From assembly GCA_947396885.1 (NCBI GenBank), contig OX377203.1, positions 7,130,001 to 7,194,000 on the forward strand: a DNA stretch of 64,000 nucleotides, written 5' to 3'. This document shows positions 55,031 through 64,000 of this stretch, piece by piece. How positions within the stretch are numbered: position 1 is the first letter of the stretch; each line of letters starts with the position of its first letter. The notes under the pieces are model-generated. The model was not told the origin of the DNA, searched no databases, and was given only the letters and a program-made list of their open reading frames with translations. The DNA comes from Heligmosomoides polygyrus polygyrus (taxonomy: Eukaryota > Nematoda > Chromadorea > Rhabditida > Heligmosomidae). The position numbers were made by a program, and so were the translations under genes.

Positions 55031-55226
55031 TACGTCTTCAGAGCACCACAAAGTTAGTTGTATACTCTAGAAGAGCTCCAGCTTCAGGCTACGCGACATG
55101 TGGTGTCGGACATCGTGCCATCGAAGTAGTTCGGGACGACAATGGTGTGAAAACAACCGTTGCGCTCAGTGCCGGATCGTATTGTGAATGTCGAGCCGCG
55201 GTATGTTTCCCACTGCACATTCCACT

Positions 55227-55332
55227 GTAGCCATGTTCATACTTGAATAGCCGCGCCACGCGGTCAGATCGATATCGATTAGGTGGCGCAGGCGAAATCA
55301 CTGCCTCGTCGCGTGGCGAACTAACTATAAAT
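55227..55332. repeat. A-related palindromic MITE
   Basis: GTTCATACTTGAATAGCCGC at the left and GCGTGGCGAACTAACTATAA at the right around GATCGATATCGATTAGG. It is diverged. Confidence 0.5.
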
Positions 55333-55378
55333 GCCCCTCTATGCGTCTTTATTCAACTGAAAATGCCCAAATTTCAGC

Positions 55379-55476
55379 TGAATTCCGCAATCGAGTCACT
55401 GGTGACCGGAGCTGGTCTGCCGTCTTCACTACCGGCTCTGACCGCAACGGGAGCTCCTCTAGTAGGGAGTGGCTGA
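55379..55476 (+). other. orphan terminal-exon-like stretch with downstream AATAAA
   Basis: A TTTCAG acceptor at 55373-55378 is followed by an open frame LNSAIESLVTGAG ... APLVGSG ending in TGA at 55474-55476. GAAATAAAGCC, containing AATAAA, lies near 55624. A second frame from the same acceptor is open further (to about 55529). No upstream exon was found to join it, and no family was recognised. Confidence 0.2.
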
Positions 55477-55871
55477 TCGCCTGTCGTCTTCCAGTCAATG
55501 TTACCCAATTGTTTTGTTTTTGGTTGTGATATTATGTCACACATAGACATTCTGACCGACGACCTCATGACAGAACCGTCGTGAGATACGAATTCTTGCC
55601 TCGAACAACTGTTATCGTTTAAGAAATAAAGCCATCAGCATATAACAACAGATTTCTTGACCACACCATAACAACAACAAACAACCAAACGAATAAGCAA
55701 ACAATTCACGGACGAAGGTATCCGCGAGAGAAACGCAGAAGATAGAGCGGCCTATGATTCAGGGCAGACGTTCCCTGATCAAATGCGGCTTAACGACAAT
55801 CAAGTGAACACATGACAAACCATAGAGAATACCACAAAGAATACGCCACGCATTCAAAACTCATTTCGTAT

Positions 55872-56362
55872 CAATCCTAGTCCGGGGGGACCACATAACT
55901 AAAAGTATTATACGTAACAAATCCACTTGAGACTTGCCGAGCGGCTCCTACAGAACAACATAGGACCCTAAACAAGAAAGTCACAAAGAAAAAACGAAAA
56001 AAAAATACATTTGTTGTGGTTGCAAGCCGGCAAAGTTGTGTGCCCTCCTCACCATGTTGGATCCCGGTTAAACATGTCAGCAGCGGTCAGCACGCGGCAT
56101 GCGGTTCATGCGCCCTATTCACCATGTTAGATCCTGGATAAACATGTCAGCCCGCGGTCACCACGCGGTATGCCTCCATTTCGTCGCTCTTTGCCCGCCG
56201 AGACGGTTGTGAACCGCGGCGATTTTTTATTTTTTTTCCGTTTCTTCGCTCATTTTCGGTTTCTTTTAGGTTCCAGCTCGTTCCCTAGGAGCCGCTCGGT
56301 AAGCTTCAATTTTGTTACCTATTTTTTAGCTATGTGCCCCCCCGGACTAGGATAGATCCCTC
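55872..56362. repeat. E-family foldback element
   Basis: CAATCCTAGTCCGGGGGGAC and CCCCCCGGACTAGGATAGATC ends; GAGCGGCTCCTACAGAAC and GGAGCCGCTCGGTAAGC inner arms; central repeats ACCATGTTGGATCCCGGTTA and ACCATGTTAGATCCTGGATA. Confidence 0.85.
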
Positions 56363-56629
56363 ATTTCTTATACACATCAGCGGCTGCTATTTCTGCAAAA
56401 CCGGCGCGTTTTCCTCTGCTAGCAGTCCATAGAAACCCTGAACCCATCTATCTGAGCCATGAAGCTCAGCTGCACTTAAATAACCGCATTTTTGTGCTTT
56501 TGGAAGAGATCACGGTGGAGCCGTTTTCACTTGGACGAACTGTTTATTAAAACCAGACCACTAGCTAGCGTGAACAGATACACCTACGGTTAAACCTCAC
56601 CTTCTAGTGGGACTTCATAGTAAAAGTAC

Positions 56630-56868
56630 GGCATACGGAGCTAATGAACTCTTGTACGCGCCACGCATTCTACTTCTAGGCAATTTGAATGCATACTCGG
56701 CCGTGGACAGCCGACAGACAAGCCTTATCCTTCTCAAACAAGTCTGAACCCAAGTCCGACCCCGAAATGTTTGGTTGGCCTGGACGGGGAACCGAAACCA
56801 AGTCCCTTCGATCGGAACGCATGTTACAGCCGGCGCCTTCTTCAGCTGCGCTATCACGGGCAAACTAG
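56630..56868 (-). repeat. diverged S1 SINE
   Basis: TACGCGCCACGCATTCTACT, TTGGTTGGCCTGGACGGGG and GGCGCCTTCTTCAGCTGCGC correspond to S1 in minus orientation, with deletions in the middle. Confidence 0.65.
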
Positions 56869-56869
56869 G

Positions 56870-58140
56870 TGTTATCAATCAATAATATCGATTTTTGCCC
56901 AGAGGTGGCCGGCCGTTCGAGGCGGGAATCGTTTACGTATATGGCGTTCAATGTTTCACTGTGGTTTAATTACCCAAGTTTGACGTAAAATCGTAGCAAC
57001 ACAACAAGGCAATGTAAGGCAACTTTCTCACGTTTATAGGACGATTCATGGAATTTTATGAAAGAATGGAGCTTTAGTTTTATCAGACTTTTCGCCCCTT
57101 GGAAGCAAAAACTCATCAAAAAAGACAGTCATCCGGGAAACGCACATGGTGCTCATCTCATTGCCTCTGTTTCATTTATTTTCTTACGTTTATTACGCCA
57201 TATTATTGTGCTCACATATAATTTATGTTTATGTAGTTAAGGTCTGTGGTTTAATTACCCAAGTTTGAAGTAAAAGCATTCAACGACACCCCGTGCATGT
57301 GTGTATCGAGGACACGTAAAGAAAACGGAACCGCCACAAACTAGCTTATACTACGTTCATTAGGACAAGGGAAAAGGCCGTAATTCTACAAGCCTCATGC
57401 AATTCGCGATGCGATTTTTATAAACGCTTGCCAAGTTTAAACACTTATCCACGACCACATTTCTGGTCATACAAAAGCATTTGGTACTGGAAAAATTCTG
57501 TGTTTTGTGTTGTGTTTTTGTTGTTTGTGTTTTGTGCGAAAATTTTCAAAATTTCCGCCCATCCCTGATTCGCATACGAGAGAAATACATACTAAGGCAT
57601 AGTCTACACTTGCGTCGCAGCGTCGGCACACCACCACGATCGATATAGATATCGATTTTTAGGACTCTGCGTCGCATTTATACGTTAGCGCCGTAAAACA
57701 CCTCAGTTTTTGGAGTATTGGTGTATGTATTCGGCGAGTAGCGCAGCAGAATTAAGGACGGGGCGCGGGGCGACGACCAGCGGCTGAGCGATTCTCGGAA
57801 AGCGGTGCGACGGAAGTATGAAAACCTTCTTACATTAGATGGAACCATCCCTTCCAAGAGATTGCATAGAGGCTGAATGTGTGCCGCTTATTCCCAAGCC
57901 CTACTGGTGTCATCCTCACGTCACTTTTCGAGGCCACATACACACTCAAAACCCTCCTCGATGAGATTGGAAACTAGGATCATTCGGTGAAAATGTGAAA
58001 ATCCACCTCAGCAAAGAATAAGTGAAATCATCAAGGTGCTGCACATCAAATCCTTCACGGATAGACAAAGAACGGCATGGTCCGCGTAAGAAACATGAGA
58101 TCGTACCAAAATGATTCCACAACGAATCCTTCTGTTGCTC
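56870..58140. other. unassigned intergenic stretch before EXOSC9 3' end
   Basis: Contains a direct repeat of GTGGTTTAATTACCCAAGTT at 56959 and 57247, an ATCGATATAGATATCGAT palindrome near 57640, and no recognised gene. EXOSC9 transcription runs into this stretch from the right; its 3' untranslated region should be just left of 58158. Confidence 0.4.
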
Positions 58141-58157
58141 TCAACGTTCTCAACTAC

Positions 58158-61100
58158 CTAGTTCTTCTTCCGTGCTTTTAACAGATCAATCTCTTGAGTT
58201 TCGGCTGGAGGAGCGAACCACACTTGCTCTGACTTCAGTTCCATCGTCTCCCCTTCCAGATCGTCCAGGTCTTCTAGCAGATCGGCCACTTCATCGGCCT
58301 CCCTCTGGAATGGATAGAATTCCTGGAGAGCACAGGCAACCTAAGAAATGGCCTAAACATACCCTTCTCTTGCTCAGCGTCGTTGCCTTCGCAGCCGCAG
58401 CCGGTACGGGCGTGGTGTCCATACTAACACAGTCTACACCATCAACAATAGAGGCCACTTGGTTGGCAAGCGCCTTTTCTTCGAGTCCTTCGTCGAGCTG
58501 AGACGCGGTCGGACCAGTCAGTGGATTCTGCTAGAATAGCATTCAACCGGTTACTTCAATAAATCCGTAAAGAAAGCGCAAAAACACTCACATTGTGCAT
58601 GATGCTCGGCTGCTCCGTGTCCAAATACTCCCCGACCAGCTCGACAGCGGGTGCCACTAGCTCATTGGGCTGAAAACGTAAGCTCAGCCGCCGTATACAG
58701 CGATGCTAAAGGTCTGAACCTGGTGCTGCCGGCCCGACTTACCTGTGCTTCTTTCGTAGTTAGCAGCTGCGCGTTGATCGTCAGATCAAACCCGGACGGC
58801 TTCTGGTACTTGGCGCGTTTCTGAGCGTCGTCTCGGATCACCGTAGATATCAACTCGGACAAATCTACAGCCCGTTGCATGGCGCGTTTCACGCAGGCCT
58901 CGATCTGGAATGGGAGACTTTAATGACTATCTAGAAGTCTAGGGCCTCGAGTCACAGTATATACTTAAGTTGCCGCAAGTTGCGGCTGGGCAGTAACAGT
59001 AGCAGCAATATCGATTTTGTAGCGCGGAGAATCGATCACGGAACAGTCCGTGCATCAACAGTGGTGTAAACTGTATCTAAGAGTCTGTTCATACTTCGCG
59101 ATGGAAGCTACGGGAGCGATTGGTCGGCCAGACAAGTCATACAGCTCAATTTTAGCCGAGCAAACACCCAGCAAAAATCGACACGTATGATTTTCCTAGC
59201 TGACCAATCGCTCATGAAGTATGAACAGGCCCTAAAGCAGCGGCATATACATCAAATATGCAAATGAAAAATAGAAAATTACCGATTTTCAAGAGTGAAG
59301 GACCGATAGAGGCGACCTTTCTACTGTCACATCGTGTAGCGACAAAAGTATAAGGTCTCGTTTAGTGTGCATGTGATGCGCGACGCGATGCTTATCGTAT
59401 TTGTATGTTTGTATGCTACTTACTGAAGGCCATCTGGGAAGTTACCACTTCCGCCTTTTCCATAAGCATGCCAAAACCGAAGTCTGTCTCATGCCGAAAC
59501 CCCAGTCTGACGAGTCGACCTGTGTCGCGCAAATCTCGCCCAATTCCCAACCCCGAGCAGCCTGGGCTCAATATTCACGCAAGATGAGAAGCACGTCTTC
59601 TACCTTAACCCTGCCAAGCAGCGAGTCTGGGTGAGGCCGTGATCTGTTACCGACCTTCGTTCGGCGAGATGCTCACGGCGAGAAGCATCTTTGGAGCTTT
59701 TGGGTCTGCGCCCATGGATCGGTTTACCGGAAGCTGTTTCCCAAGAGCACTACGATGAGCTCCAAGGCCATGGTGAACGAAATAGAAGAGATGAGCCGGC
59801 GACTCACTCTTATTCATTCGCAGCGCTTCAAGAAGTTCCTCCTCTTCGACAACGCCGCACCCCATCGGGAACAAGTAACCACGGATAAGCTGGGCTACGT
59901 TCACATGCCTCAACCACCGTATTCGCCGTACATCTCTCCATGCGACTACAACTACTTCTTGAGCCTACAGGACTTCCTGGTCGGAAGGGACAAAAGAACC
60001 AAAGCAGTGCTTGACAACCATATCGACCAGTTGAACAACACCAGGCTCAAGCAGTTCTGGAAGGATGGGATCAGGAAGTTGGCTGAGCGATTGCAGCAAG
60101 ATCATTGCCCTTAATGGCAAATACATTCCTCAGCACCGTTGAGTTGTAATTGAATTATAAAAAGATAAAGATTTTTTTTCAATTTGTCTCATTACTTTTG
60201 CCCCCCCCCCCCCTAATCGGCTCCCATATCGATCACGCGATGCAATGCATCAATATTAGAGCTTACCACCGAATTCGCGTGCACACTAAACGATACCTAA
60301 TGCTCCGTTTATACTCAGGTCACCGCGTGGCGATACTTATAGTGAGGATTGCCAATATCGATTAGGAAGCTCGGATTAACCAATATTAGTAAATCCTATT
60401 ATAACGCACACTGCAGCAGCATGTATGGGCCCTTAACGATGTCTAACGTAGAGTAATGCGTCACAGAAGCCCCTATATGGATTATGCAGTGCGAAGAATC
60501 AATATTTTAGGTCCGTCTGGTATTGGCACGTTTCGAACCGACAGAAGCAATATCGTCAATGAGCGTCATTGGTACGGGCCTTCACACAACAACGAGAAAA
60601 CAGCAAACGGTCTGTAATGTGACACTATCACAAACACTACTGCTATCACACGTAAACAAATTAATCAATAAAAGTTCATATGGCAGCGACATCGAATGTA
60701 TGAGTATCGATTTTGCCGCACACAGAATCGATATACATGCCTTTCGTTGTTTTACATCACATAACGAAAATAGAATAACCTATGCTTAAAGCGACACCAT
60801 CATCAAATACATAAGTATCGATTTTGCCGCCACGCAGGATCGATATCAGCTCACTGTCATGTAGCGACAGAAGTATAAAATCGGATTAGCACTTACCACA
60901 TTTGTGCTTAAGATCAAATTTGTCGACTGATGAAGAGCGCAGACTTCCCTTCGCTTATTACATGCAATCACAAGGCAGCCATAAAGACACTGCGATTCCT
61001 TATCTGTAGGGTCAAGGATCACGTAGTTCCTGGAAGAAGGGAAGCATAACAGGAGAAACACGAAGGAAATAGAGTGACTCTTTCGACGCTTTCCTAGCTG

Positions 61101-62807
61101 GGACCACGTTTTCCACGGCGTCTGAACCTCCTGCTTCAACAGGCAACACTATCGATAGCGTCGTCGCAGCCCAAACTAGACAAGCGCCAGCATCCTCTTA
61201 CCCGCTCTTCGTGAAGCCAAACGAGACGCATATCGGCATGTGATAGATGTTCAGAGGCACGAGAGCCTGTTCATACTCGGAGTGCTGAAAAATCTCGACC
61301 ATCTGAGAAAGCTCGGCCAAGATAAAGGGGAACATCTAGAAATTCGAAGAGAAGAACTCACAATGATGGTGCGGTTTGGCTCAACGGTGACATTCGGACG
61401 ACGGAAATGGTAAAGAGCAGCAACTGCCGCCACAGACGCACAGTCGAGAAGCGCGCCGTCATCGTCCAAGATTCGGACATCGACTCTTAGCTTCCAGACC
61501 TCTTTATGTGCACGTACACATAGCGACTAAAATCGTAATTTTTGGAGGTTTTTAAAGACAACACAGAGGGAACAACAAAAAACAAAAACAACAAAATATT
61601 TAGAGCCGAACAACACTGCTTAAACTCAAGAAAACTCTGGAAAACAGTCTTCTGTTTAATGGACAATGCCATAATAGTGAGTTCTAAGAAAATGGAAGAC
61701 ATCTCTAATAAGGAAAGCCTCCAAACTTGCGGTGAACTTTTGAGATGCAATTTTTGCAGGATGCAAGGACCCGTGTAGGTAGTCCCAAACTACGGTTATT
61801 TTTTCGAAATGCTCTTCTGTGGTCGAAAAAAGACGTGTGAAAACGTGAGCGCAAAGTCCATCACGGCCTGCTGTCATTTCACTGAATGTGGTCGGTTGGT
61901 TCAGTGGATAGCGATGACGCCCCTGAGGCGCACCGAATGAGTTTCATGGTTCGGTCCCCGGTGTCACCAAGGTTTTTGCACCATCACAGGAGTCAATTTG
62001 TAGACGATTATTGCTTTTAGTAAGTAAATATAACCCTTTTATACGCTTTCATTTGAGCTACCTATCAATGGATCGCATTTGCACTGTATCATATCAGCAA
62101 CGATACCGTAAATGCACACAAACACATACATTTCACATGAAATTTTACTAGTATCAAACTTCATGACCTATTATTTCACATGGTAGGTCATAAACTTGGT
62201 TTGATACTGGTAAATAAAATGTCTTTTCATCCGAATTTGTTAGATAAATGAAAGCACAAAAGGGCTATATTACTTACTAAAATAAGTAATAAAATAATAA
62301 TCGTGTACAAATTGAGTCCTGTGATCAAGCAAGCACATAATAAGGACGACTCGATGTGTGCAAAAACTTTGGCGACGTCGGGGAGTGAACCATAGAACCC
62401 ACTCGGTGCGCCCCTGAGGCGACATCGCTATCCACTGCGCTAACCGAACACATTCGATGGTAAGGCGACAGAGCGAGATGAGCTTCTCGCTCACGCCTTT
62501 TTTCGACCACAGAAGAACATTCCGAAAAATTACCAACGGTCTTCGGCTCCCCACATGGGACCCTGCATCCTGTAAATATTGCATCGCAACAGCTCACCGC
62601 AAGTTTGGAGAATCTCCTTGTAAACGGCATGGGATAGAGCTGATCAAATTCAGGAAAATCCTTCCACCGAAAATTAACACGATCCCGCAACTAAATGGTG
62701 AGAAGCGACACCTACCTCGACATCTATGCAGCGTGAATCCCTTAACACTAACTCCAACATACGAGTCAGCTCTAGTCCACGGTCGCCCATGCGGTTGTGT
62801 TCGTTTG
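58158..62807 (-). CDS. exos-9: EXOSC9 / RRP45 exosome ring subunit, 5' exons outside window
   Basis: RNase PH-like, catalytically inactive ring subunit of the RNA exosome, which acts in 3'-5' RNA processing and decay in nucleus and cytoplasm (family knowledge). Minus-strand exons: 62807-62716, 61526-61362, 61284-61202, 61029-60897, 58904-58743, 58669-58592, 58530-58363, 58304-58158 (stop). Phases agree; 1028 nt, 341 residues plus stop. Landmarks: RMLELVLRDSRCIDVE, SLCVRAHKEVWKLRVDV, DGALLDCASVAAVAALYHF, NIYHMPICVSFGF, DPTDKESQCLYGCLVIACNK, then an alpha-helical tail and an acidic C-terminus (EVADLLEDLDDLEGE) ending KARKKN. The N-terminal part (about 80-90 residues in relatives) was not found up to 64000. 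The last exon could start 18 nt earlier at a second AG. The symbol is given by orthology. A mariner relic and a long hairpin lie in its two long introns. Confidence 0.92.
59088..59236. repeat. palindromic MITE in EXOSC9 intron
   Basis: GAGTCTGTTCATACTTCGCG and CATGAAGTATGAACAGGCCC ends; inner GAGCGATTGGTCGGCCAGA and its mirrored GCTGACCAATCGCTC. It is about 150 bp and similar in layout to family A but distinct in sequence. Confidence 0.7.
59400..60114 (+). pseudogene. mariner-type transposase relic
   Basis: From about 59580 a frame reads DEKHVFYLNPAKQRVW (first catalytic Asp region). After frame changes an open stretch 59755-60114 carries LLFDNAAPHRE (second Asp, the DNAxPH motif) and QPPYSPYISPCDYNYF (third Asp in the PYSPxxSPxDY block), ending in TAA at 60112. 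The three motifs and their spacing are those of the Tc1/mariner DD34D group. The N-terminal DNA-binding part is not readable and frameshifts separate the pieces, so it is dead. A terminal TCTCATTACTTTTGCCCCCC at 60187 may be its right end. It lies in EXOSC9 intron in opposite orientation. Confidence 0.8.
60290..60870. repeat. diverged ATCGAT palindromes in EXOSC9 intron
   Basis: Three small palindromic units around CAATATCGATTAG (60352), GAGTATCGATTTTGCCGCAC / AGAATCGATATACATG (60702-60740) and AAGTATCGATTTTGCCGCC / CGATATCAGC (60811-60850). The last two are copies of each other. Confidence 0.5.
61700..62650. repeat. near-palindromic hairpin element of about 0.95 kb with tRNA-like arms (EXOSC9 intron)
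   Basis: The plus-strand order CCTCCAAACTTGCGGTGA, GGATGCA, TTCTTCTGTGGTCGAAAAAA-like, GTGGATAGCGATG, GCCCCTGAGGCGCACCGA, ATATAACCCTTTTATACG, AGTATCAAACTTCATGACC is repeated as complement from 62620 back to 62180, with the arms meeting near 62176. Each arm contains a tRNA-like module: GGTTGGTTCAGTGGATAG (A-box-like) and ATGGTTCGGTCCCC (B-box-like) at 61895-61960, mirrored at 62370-62455. No open frame. Confidence 0.85.
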
Positions 62808-62879
62808 CTGGAAATCGACAGACAAACATCACTCTGATTCTTTGATTAATTGTCATCATACTCTATAATAACGCGGTAA

Positions 62880-63420
62880 GCGCCGAGTCATAATATCGAT
62901 CGGCGCCGCCGCAGAAATTAGCCATAAAATATGGGGAAAATCGGGGGAAAAATTCGGGGGAAATGGGGAAAATTACGGCACGAAAATAGCGAAAATACCC
63001 AGACGCCTTCTTCCTGCCTGGAAACTTTAGCCCTGGGGCAATCGAGGTCGCTGAACACGAACCTGAAGTTCGTTTTTGAAGTATCGATCGGCATCAATCG
63101 ATATTGATCAACTTACGATGCGGGAAAATAGCGGAAAATACCCAGACGTCTTCTACGTGCCAGAGGATTCGGAAGACGTGCGGAATACGTCGTATGACGT
63201 GCCTGGGAGTCAGAAGACGTGCCAAAGACGTCGCTTAACGTGTTTGAGAATTCAGGTAGACGTGCCGAAGACGTCGTCCGCTAAGGCGGGTCATTGAAAG
63301 GGACCAGTACCGGTAATGGGAGACCGCTTCACTAAGAGAGGATCAGTAGTGAGGGACCAACAGATCGCCTTATCATACTACACACTGTACGTACTGCGAG
63401 CCTTTTGTACTCCTAGGTAG
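62880..63420 (+). repeat. short relative of the 42-bp minisatellite with its flanks
   Basis: 63130-63285 has about four diverged units with GAAGACGTGC, AAAGACGTCG and AACGTG cores, as in 28060-28735. The flank GGGAGACCGC / GAGGATCAGTAGTGAGGGAC matches the flank of that array near 28760-28820. The G- and A-rich GGGGAAAATCGGGGGAAAAA stretch at 62935-63000 precedes it. Confidence 0.65.
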
Positions 63421-63744
63421 GGAAGAAAGCTGTACAAGTAGAGCAGCTAGCTCGATGTGATTGTCCTTAGCTTAGTGATACCGCAACATCGCGCGAAGCG
63501 CGCAAGTGCGAGGCACGCCGATAGGCGTGACGGAGCACTTGTTTATTCTATATATGGTGGATCTTACAAGCAAATAGCGCAAAGTTATAGTCATACTCCA
63601 CAACTCTATAAAGAACCCAAATGTCTGGGCCGTTTATAAGCATCGTGTGATGGTAGAAAACGACGGAGATTCGATGTTCTTCGCACCACGAAACAGCGCA
63701 GACAAAGCTCAAATATGACCTATCGCTACGGAAAAGCTCTGTAG

Positions 63745-63890
63745 TCGAATGCTCGAACGAATTTATCCGAATAATTATTCGAATAGTCAAATATTCGATA
63801 TTTCTAGATTTTCGAACATTCGTTCGAATTCGAACATCGAAATAGGAGCCACTTTCGAATATTATTCAAAAATCGAACAATTATTAGGTT
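63745..63890. repeat. TTCGAA-rich AT repeat
   Basis: Repeated TTCGAA / ATTCGAATA words with many small overlapping palindromes (GAATAATTATTCGAATAG, CATTCGTTCGAATTCGAAC). No coding content. Confidence 0.6.
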
Positions 63891-64000
63891 GTAACGAAAT
63901 AAATGGCACTGAACCACTGTAAATTTAAACAGTTAATATCTCGGTTTGTAGGCAAGCTTATTAATCGAAATAAAAACCTTCTGATTCTTCACATCTTTGC

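Noticed and set aside
54642..55070. 142-residue open frame as a gene
   Set aside because: It is composed of an F-family arm and an S1 SINE head; no independent coding evidence.
61890..61965. tRNA gene
   Set aside because: tRNA-like but mirrored in a hairpin arm, with a mismatched acceptor stem; part of the repeat element.

Overview
This is a window of a nematode nuclear genome. It has spliced genes with many 53-118 nt introns, AG splice acceptors just ahead of start codons that look like spliced-leader sites, and LINE fragments of the type common in chromadorean (strongylid-like) worms. Dispersed foldback, MITE and SINE repeats fill most of the rest. No species can be named from the sequence alone, and there are no bacterial, CRISPR or viral features.

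Four protein-coding genes could be rebuilt exon by exon. (1) An NDUFA8-like subunit of mitochondrial complex I lies on the minus strand (1888-4445), with its 3' exons beyond the left edge. (2) A complete WDR7 / rabconnectin-3 beta gene lies on the plus strand (9274-30538). It has 29 exons, all phases agree, and it codes for about 1400 residues. (3) A secreted Cys-containing protein that I read as an IL-17-like cytokine lies on the plus strand (36821-49094). It has 7 exons, a signal peptide and about 279 residues. (4) An EXOSC9 / RRP45 exosome subunit lies on the minus strand (58158-62807), with its N-terminal exons beyond the right edge.

Mobile DNA makes up most of the remainder. LINE reverse-transcriptase or endonuclease relics sit at 1-701, 2150-3011, 35640-36165, 40700-41895 and 46920-47420. 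A mariner-type transposase relic sits at about 59400-60114 in an EXOSC9 intron. Two tRNA-derived SINE families are present; two copies of one keep target-site duplications of 14 and 11 bp. At least six families of foldback or palindromic elements recur. They are labelled here ad hoc: A, about 135 bp with GTTTATACTTC ends; B, CCAGGA..TCCTGG ends with an internal tRNA-like module; C, GATCAGCACCCC arms; D, GTGGCCTACAT ends; E, CCTAGTCCGGGG ends; F, about 850 bp with TGGTATAT ends. They nest in one another, so relative insertion order can be read.

Layout: 0-9 kb holds the NDUFA8-like gene and the repeat-filled divergent intergenic stretch. 9-31 kb is WDR7, whose ten long introns all contain repeat elements while its eighteen short introns contain none. 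31-42 kb is repeats plus the first exons of the IL-17-like gene. 42-51 kb is the rest of that gene embedded in about fourteen D-family elements. 51-58 kb is nested foldbacks with two orphan exon-like stretches. 58-64 kb is EXOSC9 with a mariner relic and a roughly 0.95 kb hairpin in its introns. The four genes work in unrelated processes (respiratory chain, V-ATPase regulation, secreted signalling, RNA decay), and nothing suggests an operon.
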